The notes: generated by a model not told the origin, from the sequence alone. A DNA stretch of 64,000 bases from Tanytarsus gracilentus (GCA_038502055.1 JAXRKN010000036.1:1922001-1986000); one strand, 5' to 3'; counted from the first letter of the stretch, positions 1 to 12,600 are shown. A program made the numbers and translations.

Positions 1-746
1 CAGAACGAAAGCACAAAATAATTTTCGTAGTCGGTTTCCAAAATGTAAATTTCATTTGATGGACATTTGAATTTGTCACTATGCCATTAATTGGCATAAA
101 GAAACAAAGTTCAAATAGAAGAAGGCCGCTTGAGATTTTAAAACCAGCTGAGTTGGCGTTCACGTTTTTCGACTTGGTTACGTTACGCACCACTTTGAAA
201 CATAAATTCCATCGGATTTGAATATAAAACTTTCCACTCTACGTTGGATGTCGGAAAATCGACCTTCTGATCCATTCCCCAGACACGCAAGGTCAAATAA
301 AACTAAAGTAATTTTAATCATTTTAAGAAGATCTTCTTTACAATTGAAATCAAGTTGATAAACTGAAACTTTTTTCATATTAAAAATGCTCACCTTTGTT
401 AAGGTGATCTTGACTATAAGTTTTTTTTAATATATAACCGATGAGAATAAAATGTCGAAAAATAAATATATTTCGTCAATTTGGTGAACATTAAAATTAA
501 AAAATTAACTTTTTGCCCTAAATTTTTATTTTTACTAAAATTTCTTTAATTAATTTCAAAAAATACCAAAAACCCCCAAAAGCATTTATAACATGCTAAA
601 AATGATTATTAACTCGTTTCTCTCACTTGATTAAGTCCTCAACATAATTTTCTCCACTCAATCTCGTGCTGTCACAAAAATGGCAGAAAGAAAAACTTTT
701 TTTAGGCGAGAGGACGAAGAAAAGATTTATGCATGAGCTGTCACAT
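1..746. other. left-edge sequence, no firm gene
   Basis: Roughly the first 320 bases are less AT-rich than the sequence that follows. They carry short open frames on both strands: a 71-codon minus-strand frame at 178-393, a second minus-strand frame open from about position 200 to the window edge, and a 46-codon plus-strand frame from the ATG at 81. None matches a family I recognise and no splice-joined model stands out. It may be the end of a gene lying mostly outside the window. From about 400 to 746 the sequence is plain AT-rich DNA, including the 3' flank of the b561 gene. Confidence 0.3.
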
Positions 747-752
747 TTTATT
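747..752 (-). promoter_or_regulatory. AATAAA poly(A) signal overlapping the b561 stop codon
   Basis: On the minus strand the hexamer spans 752-747 and contains the TAA stop (750-748). If it is used, the 3' UTR would be only about 10-30 nt long. Usage is inferred from the sequence alone. Confidence 0.5.
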
Positions 753-1604
753 TCTTTGACATCGAGGCAAGTCTCGATAATGCTGTTTTAATGCTTTTTG
801 CGATGACATAAAAGGAGCTTACGATGAGAATTGCCATCGTTCCGAGCTTGAGTTGAGCATCACCCTCGTTAGTCCAACTTTGATTGATTCCCAAACAAAT
901 AGTTATTGTTGCCACAACATAAAGCACACTTCCAGCCATTGCATGTCCCACTTTAAGTTGGATCGGTTTAATGAAACTCTTTAATGTATTACTGTACTTA
1001 TTTCCGACGCCACCAATTGCTCCGAAGAGTGTTGCAATGTAGGTCCCTAACCCAAAGTAGCTATGAATCGATTGATAATGAGGATAACCGTTGTTATTTT
1101 TGTTCACATAAATGCTCGATTGTGCGATAGTAATAAGAACTAATGCGAGCGTTTGAAAAACCCAATGACCGTAAACCCTTTTATTATGAGTAGAAACATC
1201 AGCAAAAATACTCTGCCCCGATATTGCTGAAATTCCTTGCACCATCAGAATCAAGTACTGTGAAATAGAAGAAGAGCAGAAATATCCAATTAAAAGAGAA
1301 ATAAAATTTTACGAGTAATTGAGTCGTTAATTAATAGAAAATCTGAACTTACACCCGCGGCCATGAGAGTGGGATGAAAGGTATACAAAATAATTCCAAC
1401 ATCGCTGACTGTTTTGAAAACAATCAGACCGGCAATGCTCAAAAGAATTAGTTGCACGGAAGTGCTAAGAAAACTTTTTGATGTTGCCATGCTGACGTCA
1501 GCTGGATTAGTCTTGGTAGCGGCTATAAACATCAACATATTAAAAAACAATGTCAGTCTCTTGATGTCCAACTCACCTTCGTTTTTACTTCTTGCACGGT
1601 TCAT
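748..1604 (-). CDS. cytochrome b561-domain transmembrane protein (CYB561D2-like)
   Basis: Di-heme membrane protein expected to move electrons across a membrane, with ascorbate the usual donor in the family; this is inferred from family. Exon 1 is 1604-1353 and exon 2 is 1257-748, joined by a 95-nt phase-0 intron (GTAAGT donor at 1352, TTTCACAG acceptor ending at 1258). Without further splicing the product is 253 residues. The four heme-ligand histidines are visible: H77 in FHPTLMAAG, H115 in GHWVFQ, H149 in HSYFGL and H189 in GHAMAG, each in a hydrophobic helix, followed by a last membrane segment near 222-238. Exon 1 probably hides another 54-nt intron (1576-1523), which would give 235 residues with a hydrophilic N-terminus, as expected for short b561 proteins. 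The start at 1604 is the only ATG that precedes that donor. The stop codon lies inside AATAAA. It is divergent from the epoxide hydrolase 6 kb away, with no evident link. Confidence 0.9.
1523..1576 (-). other. probable 54-nt in-frame intron in b561 exon 1
   Basis: On the minus strand, GAAG precedes GTGAGT at 1576, and a T-rich stretch runs to TTTATAG, which ends at 1523. The segment is 54 nt (18 codons) with no in-frame stop, so retained and spliced forms both keep frame. Splicing removes a hydrophobic stretch from what should be a soluble N-terminal tail, which favours it being an intron. Confidence 0.6.
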
Positions 1605-2109
1605 TTTGAATTTTATTTTAAATTTTTATTAACAAACACTTTCTTATGAGTTGGTCAATGGATTTTTTTAATCAAAGTGATAACAACTAATGGATATTTA
1701 TAGAAAAAAAAATATTTCCACACCGTAAGCGGCTTTATTATATTTGAATGCTTCAAATAACATTCACACAAAAATAAAAATGTTTTGTGATGTTTTTTGG
1801 AAAACATTGAAAATAATTTTTTTTGGTTAAAACAAAAATTTAAAAAAAAATTATTTTCATTCTTCAGACATTTTTTAAAATTAGCATTTTGCAAACTGAA
1901 TAACGGTTTTCGAAAAATAAATTAGTGTTTGTCTCTAAGAATTTAATTTTCGAGAAAAAAATTATTCTGAATATAAAAATATGCAAAAAAGTGAAAACAT
2001 ATAAATTAAATAAAGAAATTTGAGAGAAATTCATTTCACAAAAGATTTTATAATTTTATTTTCTTACGGTTACTCACGCAGAAAATGCTAAGATGATTGA
2101 TTTGAATTT
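1605..2109. other. AT-rich flank upstream of the b561 gene
   Basis: A/T-rich DNA with no supported gene. It should hold the minus-strand promoter of the b561 gene, but I see no clear TATA/initiator pair. Confidence 0.4.
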
Positions 2110-2207
2110 AGGCTGACCAGGTGTTTTTTGTAATCAAATTTAAATGACACATTTTCAATTTTAGATATTAAAAATTTCAAAATTATTTTGTTCCATCTGG
2201 TCACCCT
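2110..2207. mobile_element. MITE copy, 98 bp, AGGSTGACCA termini
   Basis: It begins AGGCTGACCAGGTG and ends CCATCTGGTCACCCT, whose reverse complement is AGGGTGACCAGATGG, giving imperfect terminal inverted repeats of about 14 bp around an AT-rich core. The ends match the copies near 33369 and 38578. The flanking target duplication is only approximate (TTGAATT against TTTAATT). It is too short to encode anything. Confidence 0.6.
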
Positions 2208-5200
2208 TTTTAATTCGACTTTGAAAACTCTTCTGAGTGAACTTACTGAAATAATTTAAAATTATAGATTTGATTTTCAAAGTCAAATTTTTAGTGACAT
2301 CGTGATGTAGGGAAAGGACAAACCAAAAACTCGCTTTAGCAGAATTTCTTTTTTTTAGAATAATCAATTTGACTTGGAGATAGGTCGTACATTTTTAAGC
2401 AAAGGGCTGAATTAATAAGTTTATAGTTTTGAATTTTGTTTGACCTTTTTTATTTAAAAAAAATTCAAAAAATCTTTTGACAAATTACTCGAAAAATTTC
2501 ATGTGTCATAAAAAATTTAATACTTCAACCTTTTTCGCAGGAACTCCCTTAAAAGTCATTTTTATGCGCCATATCCGTATAACGCGTGGAAGGAGAAAGA
2601 AAATAAAAGCAAAGACCGTCTGCTCGTTTACGAAGCGAAAGGCATAACAACATGTGACATAAAAGCAGATTCAATATAATTGCAATTGTACTAAACCTCA
2701 CCCGCTTGAGACAACAATGTTGATGATAACTTTTATAACTTTATCATCCTCCCTTTTCTCGCCTCTCTATCTCTCGACTTTATATTGCAGAGTCTTCACG
2801 TTAAGATTAAGGTTATTGAATTACAAATGTGGCATTTTTATGATAAACTTTTTCTCGTTTTATAAGAACAATTCTCTCTTCTAATTATCATTGCATAAAT
2901 AGCACATTTCTTCCTCCGTTTTATGGATATCCATGTTATTGTATACATTTCTTTCACAAATTGTGTTGATCTGATGAGATTGCTTGTTCGAGAAGTGAGA
3001 GCAACCCGTAATAAAACTTTCAAATCAGCTCTGATATCAGAAATGCGGTTGCATTACATTAGACAGCGATATCTCGAGTGCCTCATGCACAACTTATATC
3101 TACTTTTTCTCCCTCGAATGGAAAGTTTTCTTTCTCTGCCTTCGCTTGTTGATGCACATACCATTAGTGAATGTATTTGTTCAAAGAGGGTTCCATTTTA
3201 ACTCATTTGTGCCATGATGACTTTATTTTTTTTAACAAATAAAATTGTTGTTTCCTGAAATTGTTTTGAATTTTTATAAAAATTTACAAAAATTCTATAT
3301 AGAATTTCAAATGACCTACATTTTTTTGGGACAATAAACATTGTTTGAATTTTGAATGCTAGACAAATTTTTTTTTGAATAAATTTGAGGCTTCTAGAAT
3401 TTTTCTTTAATTGAAAAAAAATTCCAGCCCATTTGAAGTTTGATTAAAATTAATTTGCGGTGACTGCAGCCAAAAGCAATTACCGCATTTTCAGATGTAT
3501 AACGAGGTTATAATGAAGCAATTCGTATGTCTATAATCAAATGTCTTCCCACTCTCTGAAGCAAGAATACGCTGAATCTCATTTACCTCGAACTACTAGA
3601 AACCGATTACCCTAAATTTAATTTCAAATCGCATTCAAATGGAAAACATTTCACATTTTCATTAGCAAGCGAAAAATTCTTCATACCTGTAAAATTAACC
3701 GAGATGTTGCTGATGATGATGATGGCGGTTGTTGATGGTGGTGGAGCAGTGTGAGAGATTTGTTAGAAGAGGGTATAAGTGCAATGAAATGAGAGCAACT
3801 TTGCATTTAATTAATCCAATTTAAAGTCGAGCATTTTATGCGCAATTATTCAAAGCGTGAACTTTCAGACTATTTTTACTCATCGCATATTCGTTGAAAT
3901 GGTTAAAAATTCAAATAAATCTCTCGAAATTTTGAGTGGAATTTTTGGGTCACATCTCGAAACGGTTTATTTATTTTCGTTTTATTAAACTTTTTTTTCT
4001 GGCTGCAATTCTCATTTCGAAATCACACACGTGTTTGGGATGAAAAATATTTCTGTTTACGCAATTTTCATCGGAACATATTTTTGGGTTATAAATTTGA
4101 GAGGTTTCTGATATCGTTCGATTTTTTCTTTAGAATTTAAGATTTAAATTTTGAAAGGTAATTTTAATATTTTTGTTCAACAATTTTTCTTCAGAAATTC
4201 AAACAGATTTTGAAGCGAAATTTTGTGGTTAATTAATGTTCTGAGGCTTATAAAACACGCCTCGATGAAATAGTTAATTTTGAAGCCATTGTTAAATCAA
4301 CAATGGGTTCAATCGTTTTGAAAGAGTTAATTAGGTAATAAATTTTTCATTTAAGAGGTGAAGCAAACACGGTTAAGGATATTTTGTTGTTTTCCGCTAA
4401 AACATAAGCATTTTGTAATCATTAGGTAACACTTTGAAATTAAATAGCGCATTAATTTTAATACCTTTAAAGTCAAATAACAAGTTCCTCGAAAAAATAA
4501 ATTTACATCATTATTTCTCAATTATTTTCGATGAGTTCACTTGAAATATTTTTCACCTTATTTCCATAATTCATGCGAGAATCGAAAACCACGCAGAGAT
4601 TTTTTTTACTGTCTATTGTTTGTCAATTGTCAGAAATGTCAATTGCATGTAACTGGCACGAATTTGTTTACTCGAGTGTGTGGCAACAACAAATTTAGAA
4701 AAAAGGCATCTCGCGGTTCGAGTGAAATTCAAATATAAATAAAACAATGAAATTCAAGATTAATGTCAGTTGAGAGAAATGGGGTGAAATAAAACCGTTA
4801 CGGCGCCCGCAACGAGGAAGGCACGAAATTGAATAAAATATAAAATTCGAGAAACAATTTTGTGTAGTCAACTTTTTCCGATGTTTTCTTGCTCACTCTC
4901 AACAAAGGTCACCATAAAGCCGCATGCCTAATTAAAATATTAGGATTCCGAACAGAGACTTCCGTGTAAACAAACAATTATGCGCGACACGACCACGTTG
5001 CGTTTTTTAATCTGCTCAAATAAGCTCAAAATTGTTTAGAAATTAAATTGGAATGGAAATTTATTATAAACTCCATCCCATGTCGGCGTCATGATTAGCA
5101 TAGTTTTATGTAGTTGACAAAATTTGCCATATTTGCTTTGGCTTAAAATTGAGGGTCCTTTCTTCGCATCCAACAAGGATATTTTTGCTTATAATGCGAT

Positions 5201-7131
5201 ATTTATATAATCATACATGTAAACATGTCTCCAAAAGAATTTCATACACAAAACATTTCATTCCCACAACTATATATTGTCCTTTTTCCCTTCTTTCTAA
5301 TGTAAATTAAGTTGCGAACAAAAAGTTTTCATCTCTCCTCACTCGATATATGTGTGGGACTGTGCATGAATTGTAGAACATCATGTGTATGTTGACAAGG
5401 GGACAGACGCATATAAAATAGAATTCAAGCTTGTGTGATTTTGAGAGAGAAAAAATCAAGTTAAAAAATGTTTCGCTGAAAGGATTTTAATTTTTATGTT
5501 GCCATGTCAACTTCTCTTTCCGACATTCTCATTTTAATCTTGTCAATTTTATTGCAACTGAATATTGACAGATTTCACATGCACAACCGATCTTTTTCGA
5601 TTCATGAATAAAATGCAAAACGAGGAATATTGAAAATATGTTGGCGCGTGTGTCGTGTGTGGTTATAAATTTTCTAGAGCGAAAGATCGTCAAATTAAAA
5701 ATTTTACAGTTTATTCGCTAAAATTTGAAAACAAAGTTGCAATTCAATTTGAAAAAGAATCTTCGTGAATCTTCGTATTGGCACAAACTACCGCTTTGCG
5801 AAGTATTTTAAATAAAAATATATTTACATACAGCAATAACTCAAACTCGACACCTTTTAAATATTATTCGTGATTTTATAAATAAAACCCAGTGAATGAA
5901 ATATTAGATTATAATCTAAATTGGAATGTGAGAGAAAGTGGGAGGAGGGAAAAGAGCTTATTGAAAATTGTTTGAAACTTGATGTTATAAATATAGAATA
6001 ACAGAAGAGCTTTTGCCCGCAATTTGCATGCCTTTTACATTTTCAGTATATGAAATTAAATTTAAATTCATATATCAACTTACAATGCTGAGATAAATAA
6101 ATGGATGAGAGTCATATAGAGTATTTGTCAGTAACTGTATTGCATTATAATTCTGCATGAAATGTTTTTACTTATGCAACATACACACGATTTGAATATG
6201 ATTGCAAAATTGTTATGTGAGTAAACTGTGAAAAGCTACTTTTGCAATAAAATCTTCAATTTCCTGCTGACATAAATTTATCTTTTCTTTTGTTTCTAAC
6301 AAAAATAAATTGTGACATTTTGTGTGTGCGAAAAATTCATATTAAAAGATGGGAGAAAGTCAAATGGGAAAATGCAGCACAGGAAATTCATATTTGTTGA
6401 AAAGCAAACTTAATTTGACTTTTATTTACATTTTCATCAAAAATTCAATTTAATACTTTTGTCGACAATTCTGAGAAAAATGAAATGAAAAATTTCCTCG
6501 TCAACAAATTTTTCAACCAATTTCGATTTACCTCTAAATTTTTTATTACTCATTTAATGATGCTCGCTCGCACATTTCTACAGAAAATAAACTTAAGGAA
6601 TTATGGGAATTGCTGACACTGAAGAAGAGACCCTTTTCTTGCTCAACCCTTCAACCTTGCGATCTTTTATTCACGAGACTGTAAAAGCTCCAATTGATGA
6701 TGAAAATGAAGTCATTAAAATCAGTTTTATTCTCAATCCAATTTCGAAATTTAAGGCTTTCCTTTTTCAATATTTAATGGAAAAGTTTTTGGGTTTTTCG
6801 ACTGTTTATTATGAAAAGTTTCCTCGTTTTGCTTAATCTTTATTTCCATAAAATTGCAATTAAAAAAGTTTTCTAATAGCATAATGAAAGTAATTGAAAT
6901 TGTTCGACTGAGATGGAAAGATTTTGTTATAAAGGTCAATGGCCGCAGGACATTTGATAACATTTATGTAAAAATTGGATTGTTCCAGGAAAATTGAGTC
7001 GCGAGAAAGTTTTTAAAAATTATTTTTTGTTGCATAACTTTCAGGCGTAAAGTAGAAAAAATATTTAATCTGTCCAATACAATGCTCAATGTTTCACCGC
7101 TGATGACCGACTCACACCAGTAAAAGTCTTT
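2208..7131. other. intergenic, no supported gene
   Basis: About 4.9 kb of AT-rich DNA. Short open frames at 2923-3201 and 6603-6836 have no recognisable domain and no convincing splice partners. A GAT/GGT-rich patch lies near 3705-3750. No RNA gene seen. Confidence 0.5.
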
Positions 7132-7182
7132 TATAAACAGTGTAATTCAGCAGTTCTGATTTAGTTTCATTGGGAAACGCCG
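7132..7182 (+). promoter_or_regulatory. candidate core promoter and 5' exon of the epoxide hydrolase gene
   Basis: TATAAA at 7132-7137 is followed, 31 nt from its first T to the A, by TTAGTTTC, a fair arthropod initiator with +1 at about 7163. A strong donor (CCG then GTAAGT) begins at 7183, and a TTTCAG acceptor ends at 7684, 40 nt before the ATG at 7724. This predicts a 5' exon of about 20 nt and a 0.5-kb intron in the 5' UTR. The arrangement is inferred and no transcript was seen. Confidence 0.45.
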
Positions 7183-7723
7183 GTAAGTCTTAGCTAGTAA
7201 AATTTTAGTTAAATTAGTGTTTGAGTAATTTTTAAGGAGGTTTTTAATTATTTTATGTTAGTTGACAATTTTAAAAGTTGGCAAATTTTAGAAACGAGTG
7301 AAATTAACTTCAAATAGTTAGAAGAAATTTATTGATTAAAGTACAATTTCGAGTTAGGTAATTTGTTATGAGTGTGTGAGTAAACGTTTATCTACCAAAA
7401 CTGACCTTGACTACACGTGAGTAAGCCGCATCGCCGAATGTTGTTTGAAGTTAGAAAAAATCTTTTAAGATGCTAAATAATTTTTTTTCTCCTTATAAAT
7501 AATTTATAATCTCTCAAAAATTTGCATTTTCAAAAATCAAGTGGCGTGTCATGGTCAAAGATCGTAAACAATTTAAAGTTAATTGAATTCATCAATATTT
7601 TCTTCTTAGTCAACTAAAAGTTCCTTAAAAAGCTCAAAAATTCCATTTTTGGTTTGAAAAATTTATTTTTTCATATTATTTCAGCGACAACAAAATCTCA
7701 ACTGATAAAGTTGATAAGCGAAT

Positions 7724-9613
7724 ATGGGTGCAGTTCAAAATATTTTGTTTTCTCTTCTCGCATTGGCGATTGCGTTTAGTTATCAAACATATCGAGATTT
7801 AACCAAATCATATCCCAAACCTGAGCTGGGTAAGATGAAATGTCTGGAATTCAACCTTTTTTTTTGACAAAAGCATTACGCATAACATCACAAAAGAAAA
7901 CATGCAAAAAAGAGTTCAAAGGTTCAAATATCTCGTTTCAGATTTAAAGGAATATTGGGGTCGTGGCGATGGCAAGAATTACAAAGAGGATCAAGTGCTC
8001 AAACCCTTCAAAATTTCATATTCCGAAGAGGTAAGGGAACTTTTTTCCTTCTCCATAATAACCTCATTTTCCTTTCGATAGCATTTCCAGTGAGATATTT
8101 ATGAATATTTATTAAAACATTTTTTCTCTTCTTACATTCACAATCATATAAAAAATATTCTAGGTAATAAAACGTTTAACGGATAAGCTCAATGATGGCC
8201 TCGCTCAATCCTTTACTGAACCCCTCGAAGGCACAGCATTTGAATATGGATTTAACTCGAAGCGCCTTAAGGAGGTTCTAAAATATTGGCGAGACCAATA
8301 CCTTCCAAAATGGAATGAACGTGAACAGTTTTTGAATCAATATGAGCATTTTACGACACAAATTCAGGGGTGAGCGAAAAGTGAATTATTGTAGAAAAGT
8401 TTGTACGTGGAAATTCTCCTATTGTAGATTGAAAATTCATTTCCTCCGTGTAAAGCCGAAAGCGAGCGCAAGCACTAAAGTATTTCCAATGATTTTGCTC
8501 CACGGATGGCCCGGTTCTGTTCGAGAATTCTATGAAATTCTTCCTCTCCTCACAACACCATCGAAGGATAACATTGCATTTGAAGTAATCGTTCCGTCGT
8601 TGCCCGGCTACGGATGGAGCGAGGGCGCATCGAAGCAGGGAATGAATACTGTGAAAATGGCAGTGATTATGAAAAATCTTATGCAGAGACTCGGCTACGA
8701 TAAATATTATGTTCAAGGTGAGAGTTATGTCGCATCTACGATGGAATAAATTAACTTACGCCATTATTCGCTATAGGTGGTGACTGGGGTTCGTTGATAG
8801 GTGAGATAAGAAAATATTTGTTTAATTAACTTTATTAAGGTTTGAATTGTAATTGATAGGTTCACACATTGCGACACTTTTCCCCGAAAATGTCTTAGGT
8901 AAATATTGATGAAAGTGATTCTTTCTAATTTGCCATTTACACAAAAACAAATTGCTCTAGGTTACCACACAAATATGTGCGTTACACAAACTCCAATGAG
9001 TATTTTCAAAACTATTCTCGCATCATTTTATCCATCATATTTTATCGATGAAAAATACGTCAGTTGGTATTATCCATTCACGCCGAAATTTTTGGATTTG
9101 TTGCAAGAGAGTGGCTACATGCACATACAAGCCACAAAACCCGATACAATAGGCACAGCGTTGAGTGGCAATCCGGTGGGGCTTGCAGCTTACATTTTAG
9201 AAAAATTCTCGACATGGACGAATCCAAACTTTAGAAATGTAGCCGATGGTGGTTTTCTCAAATATTTTTCATTCGATGCTCTGCTCGATAATGTTATGAT
9301 TTACTATCTCACTAATTCCATTACAACTTCGCAGCGGCTTTACAAGGAAGACTTGAGTGCAGAAACTTTTGATTTGAATATGGATCGAGTTCCTGTTGAA
9401 GTTCCCTTTGGATGTGCACGATTCAGATACGAGTTAGTTTTAATATTTGATTCGGTTTTGAAGGAAAAATATCCGAAAATTATTCAATCAACTCATCACG
9501 AAGATGGCGGTCATTTTGCAGCAATGCAATTGCCAAAAGTTTTATATGACGATTATTTAGATTTTGTTCGTAAAACCGTCCAGGAAAATGTTTTTAAAGA
9601 CAAGAAAGAATAA
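7724..9613 (+). CDS. Jheh: juvenile hormone epoxide hydrolase
   Basis: Microsomal alpha/beta-hydrolase that opens the epoxide of juvenile hormone to the diol, one of the two main routes of hormone breakdown; acts at the ER membrane. Coding exons are 7724-7829, 7942-8030, 8164-8369, 8428-8717, 8777-8800, 8860-8898 and 8961-9613, all GT-AG and in phase, giving 468 residues (usual length about 460). A hydrophobic anchor lies at about residues 5-20. The epoxide hydrolase N-terminal domain follows (PLEGTAFEYGFN, YWRDQYLPKW, FLNQY). Then come the oxyanion motif HGWPGS at 159-164, nucleophile D233 in GGDWGS, Y304 (SGYMHIQATKPDT) and Y379 as likely epoxide-activating tyrosines, acid E409 (RFRYEL) and H436 (DGGHFAAM). 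All catalytic residues are intact, so it should be active. Roles are assigned by alignment to the family from memory. Exons 5 and 6 are only 24 and 39 nt. The stop lies in AATAAA. It is a single copy here, although insects often have tandem copies. Confidence 0.97.
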
Positions 9614-9614
9614 A
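9609..9614 (+). promoter_or_regulatory. AATAAA poly(A) signal overlapping the epoxide hydrolase stop codon
   Basis: The hexamer contains the TAA stop at 9611-9613. A second AATAAA follows about 25 nt downstream (GCAATAAAAAA near 9635), so either could be used. Confidence 0.5.
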
Positions 9615-12600
9615 TTTTTTAAAATTTTTCGAAGCAATAAAAAATTTGTTAATTTAAAGATTTGAAAAAATAAATTTTTGAGCTCATAGAAATTTTTTTC
9701 TCAGTGCACTGCAGTGTCAAAAATTTCCAGCAACAGAAAAAAGTTGAAAGTCAGGATATTTCTTTGGGAGACATAAAGTTTTATCTCGACTTGAATTTTT
9801 GTACAAAACATAACCTCAAATTATTCCCTCAAACACAACAACGACGGAATAAATATTTTTTTTTCCTTTCTCCGCATTTTAATGCACAAACCGCAGCAGT
9901 TTGAGGAAAACTTTACACAACAGCATTATAGAAGAGGAAAAAAAGAGAGCAGAACGAAAAAGGGGAAAAATTATAACGAGTGATTGTTGAATTTCGATAA
10001 GTTTTTCCGTTTTCTCGTTCAAAACATTTCTTTCCGGTATGTACAAGGAATTATTAAATTGCTTCCTTAATTTTCTGCACTATTTTCGCAATTGCTTGTT
10101 AAATTTGTTTGATTTTCCGCTCTCTGACGTTAAAGTGCGAGAGAAAAGTAAAAATAGTTTACTCGAGGACAGCAGCAGACGGTAATGACGGGGAAGAAGT
10201 GGCAATTTTGTAGCCAATTAAATGCATTTTTCTCCCTTCTCAAGCCGACGACCGTTCAACAGTCGGTTGTTATCATAACAGCTCAATCTTTACACATCCG
10301 AGTTTAACCTAATTTCACTCTCATCCTCTTCCCTCTAAGGAGATAATAGGGGTGGTTTGAACTCAATGTTAAAGACAGCAGGAAGAACGTGAAAACGATT
10401 CATATCAAATATAAAATTTCATATCGCAAAATCAAAGTTCGAGAGACATAAAATTTTATTTGTTTTATCTTTCAATTGTCTGCGAGCTGCTCGATGATGA
10501 CGCAAAATCTCTTCGCTTATCAAAACGAAAGCATCACAAATTGAAAATCAATTCGGTAATTACCATCAAATCACAGGCATGAATTATCTCTCAAATGACT
10601 GTGAATTGATATTTTTTGGGCTGTTTGAGATGCGGTTTGATTGGTTTGTTTATTTGTTTTAATCCAATTTTTATTTACTCAATGTTTAAGCATAAGCTTG
10701 TATACATTGTTTTCAGAAAAATATCTATTATTCTTTCGATTGAATTAGTTGGAAATTGTGAGAGCGTAAACTAATTCCAAAGAAAAACAAGATTTTAATG
10801 ACTTGATTTTTTCGAGGTTTTAAATATAAAATTTTCTGATTCAATTTTATTTCTGAATAAAAATTACTTGAATAAAAAATTGTTCATTAACGAATTTTTT
10901 AGAAAACTTTTAAGGCATTATATTTCTGGCCTAGATATGTAAAAGTTTTTCTAAAGACCCCAGAAGCTACCTCTTAGCAATTAATTAATCAATCAATCAA
11001 TTTAATTTTTTTCAGACATTTTGCCTAAAACTAATTAATGGAAAATAATTTTTTTGATCCAGAAATTAAAAAATTAAATTTTAAAAAATTTTGTCCGTTA
11101 AACTTTTAAAATAATTTTGATCTCAAATGATTTTCTATCGAAAAAGGGTTTTGAAAATTTTCAATTTTACCCACTTAATAATCTTCCCACGTGTTCATCA
11201 GCAGAAATTAATACCGAAAGCTTTTTTAGCTACCAGCACAATTTTCTATCAGAAAACATCACTAAGCACATTAATAATTGAAGCTCAACTGCAAACAACA
11301 GTTGCTTGATTATGTTTACCTTAAGGCTCTCGCTTCATGAACTTTCTATTTTGCCATGATCTGCGATAGATCCGCTTAAACACTGACGTGAGTAAACTTT
11401 GATGATGTTGCTGTGAATAAAGTTGACTTTTTGTGTTTTCATAGTTCAGTCCGGAGATTTAAAGAGTTTACATGAATGTAAGTCAAGAATTTATAATTTT
11501 TATTAATGCTCAAAATCTAAAAATAAAAGTTTGGCATTTTTCCAAATCGAATCGATTTTTCGATGTCTTATTATTGATGTTGAAAAATGTGCGAATTCAC
11601 GTTTTGCTTGGGCCATAAATTTTTTCCACTTATTCATTCTTTGAGGAAGATGCTCAAATAAAATTCAATATAAACTCGAGAAAAAGGATGATGGTGCTTT
11701 ATGTGTGTGTTCAAATTCAATTTCATTTTCAATTGCCATATGCGGAAAAGAGAGATAAATGGAAGCATGAATGTTGTAAACTTTATCTGGTAATGCGATA
11801 TTAATAATATTTTATGTGCTCTTTTTGCCGAAGATAAATTTCTCTGCCCTCAAGCCGCAAGTCCCTCATGAACACTTTTCATTCTTATCCGATATGTGTA
11901 CATGAAGGAAATTTGCGATAAATAGTTGAAAAAAGTTTCTTGCTCGTTGCATTTTACTTTCACTATGAAATTTAAAAAAAACTTTAAAAAAAACTTTAAA
12001 AAATTAATTTCAATATTTTTAAAAACTCCATAAAGTCTAAATTAAAATTCACCTTGTTTACGATCAAAAAACATCCCAGCCACATCATAAAAGTTTTTTT
12101 TTCTAAAATTTGTTACCATTAAACTTTTCCATTTATCAAAAAAGCTTTAAACAATTTTCTCTCATGGAATATTTTATTTATGAGTCGCATATGAGTTTAT
12201 CTAACAATGCAATTTATTTCTTTTTTCTGTGGCTGTAGAAAAATTTACAAAACACACGAAATTTATTGTTCGAGCATTAAAAGTTTCATAAATTTTATTT
12301 TCAAGGGCATTATGGGTAATAAATTTGAGTTTTGTGTTAATGTGGTGAGAAATATTTATTTTTGTAATAAATCAGACCAAAATTTTGTTAATAATTTTTA
12401 AGGGTTGATTTTTAATTTGCAAATTGAGTATAATATAAAAGTTAAAAACTCTCAGTGTAATTTTATGAACAAAATGACTCATTGAAGTCAATTTCAAACT
12501 CCATTCCACATCAAGCACGTTTTCGTAAATAAAGCTTAAAAAATTTCTTCTTGTTGTGCAACCATCCCGCAAAATGCTGGTTGTGTCATTTCTCGGTTGT

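Noticed and set aside
2923..3201. 92-codon plus-strand frame
   Set aside because: No domain, signal peptide or splice context; such lengths occur by chance in this much sequence.
6603..6836. 77-codon plus-strand frame MGIADTEEETLFL
   Set aside because: No recognisable motif and no partner exon; the second half is typical AT-rich filler.
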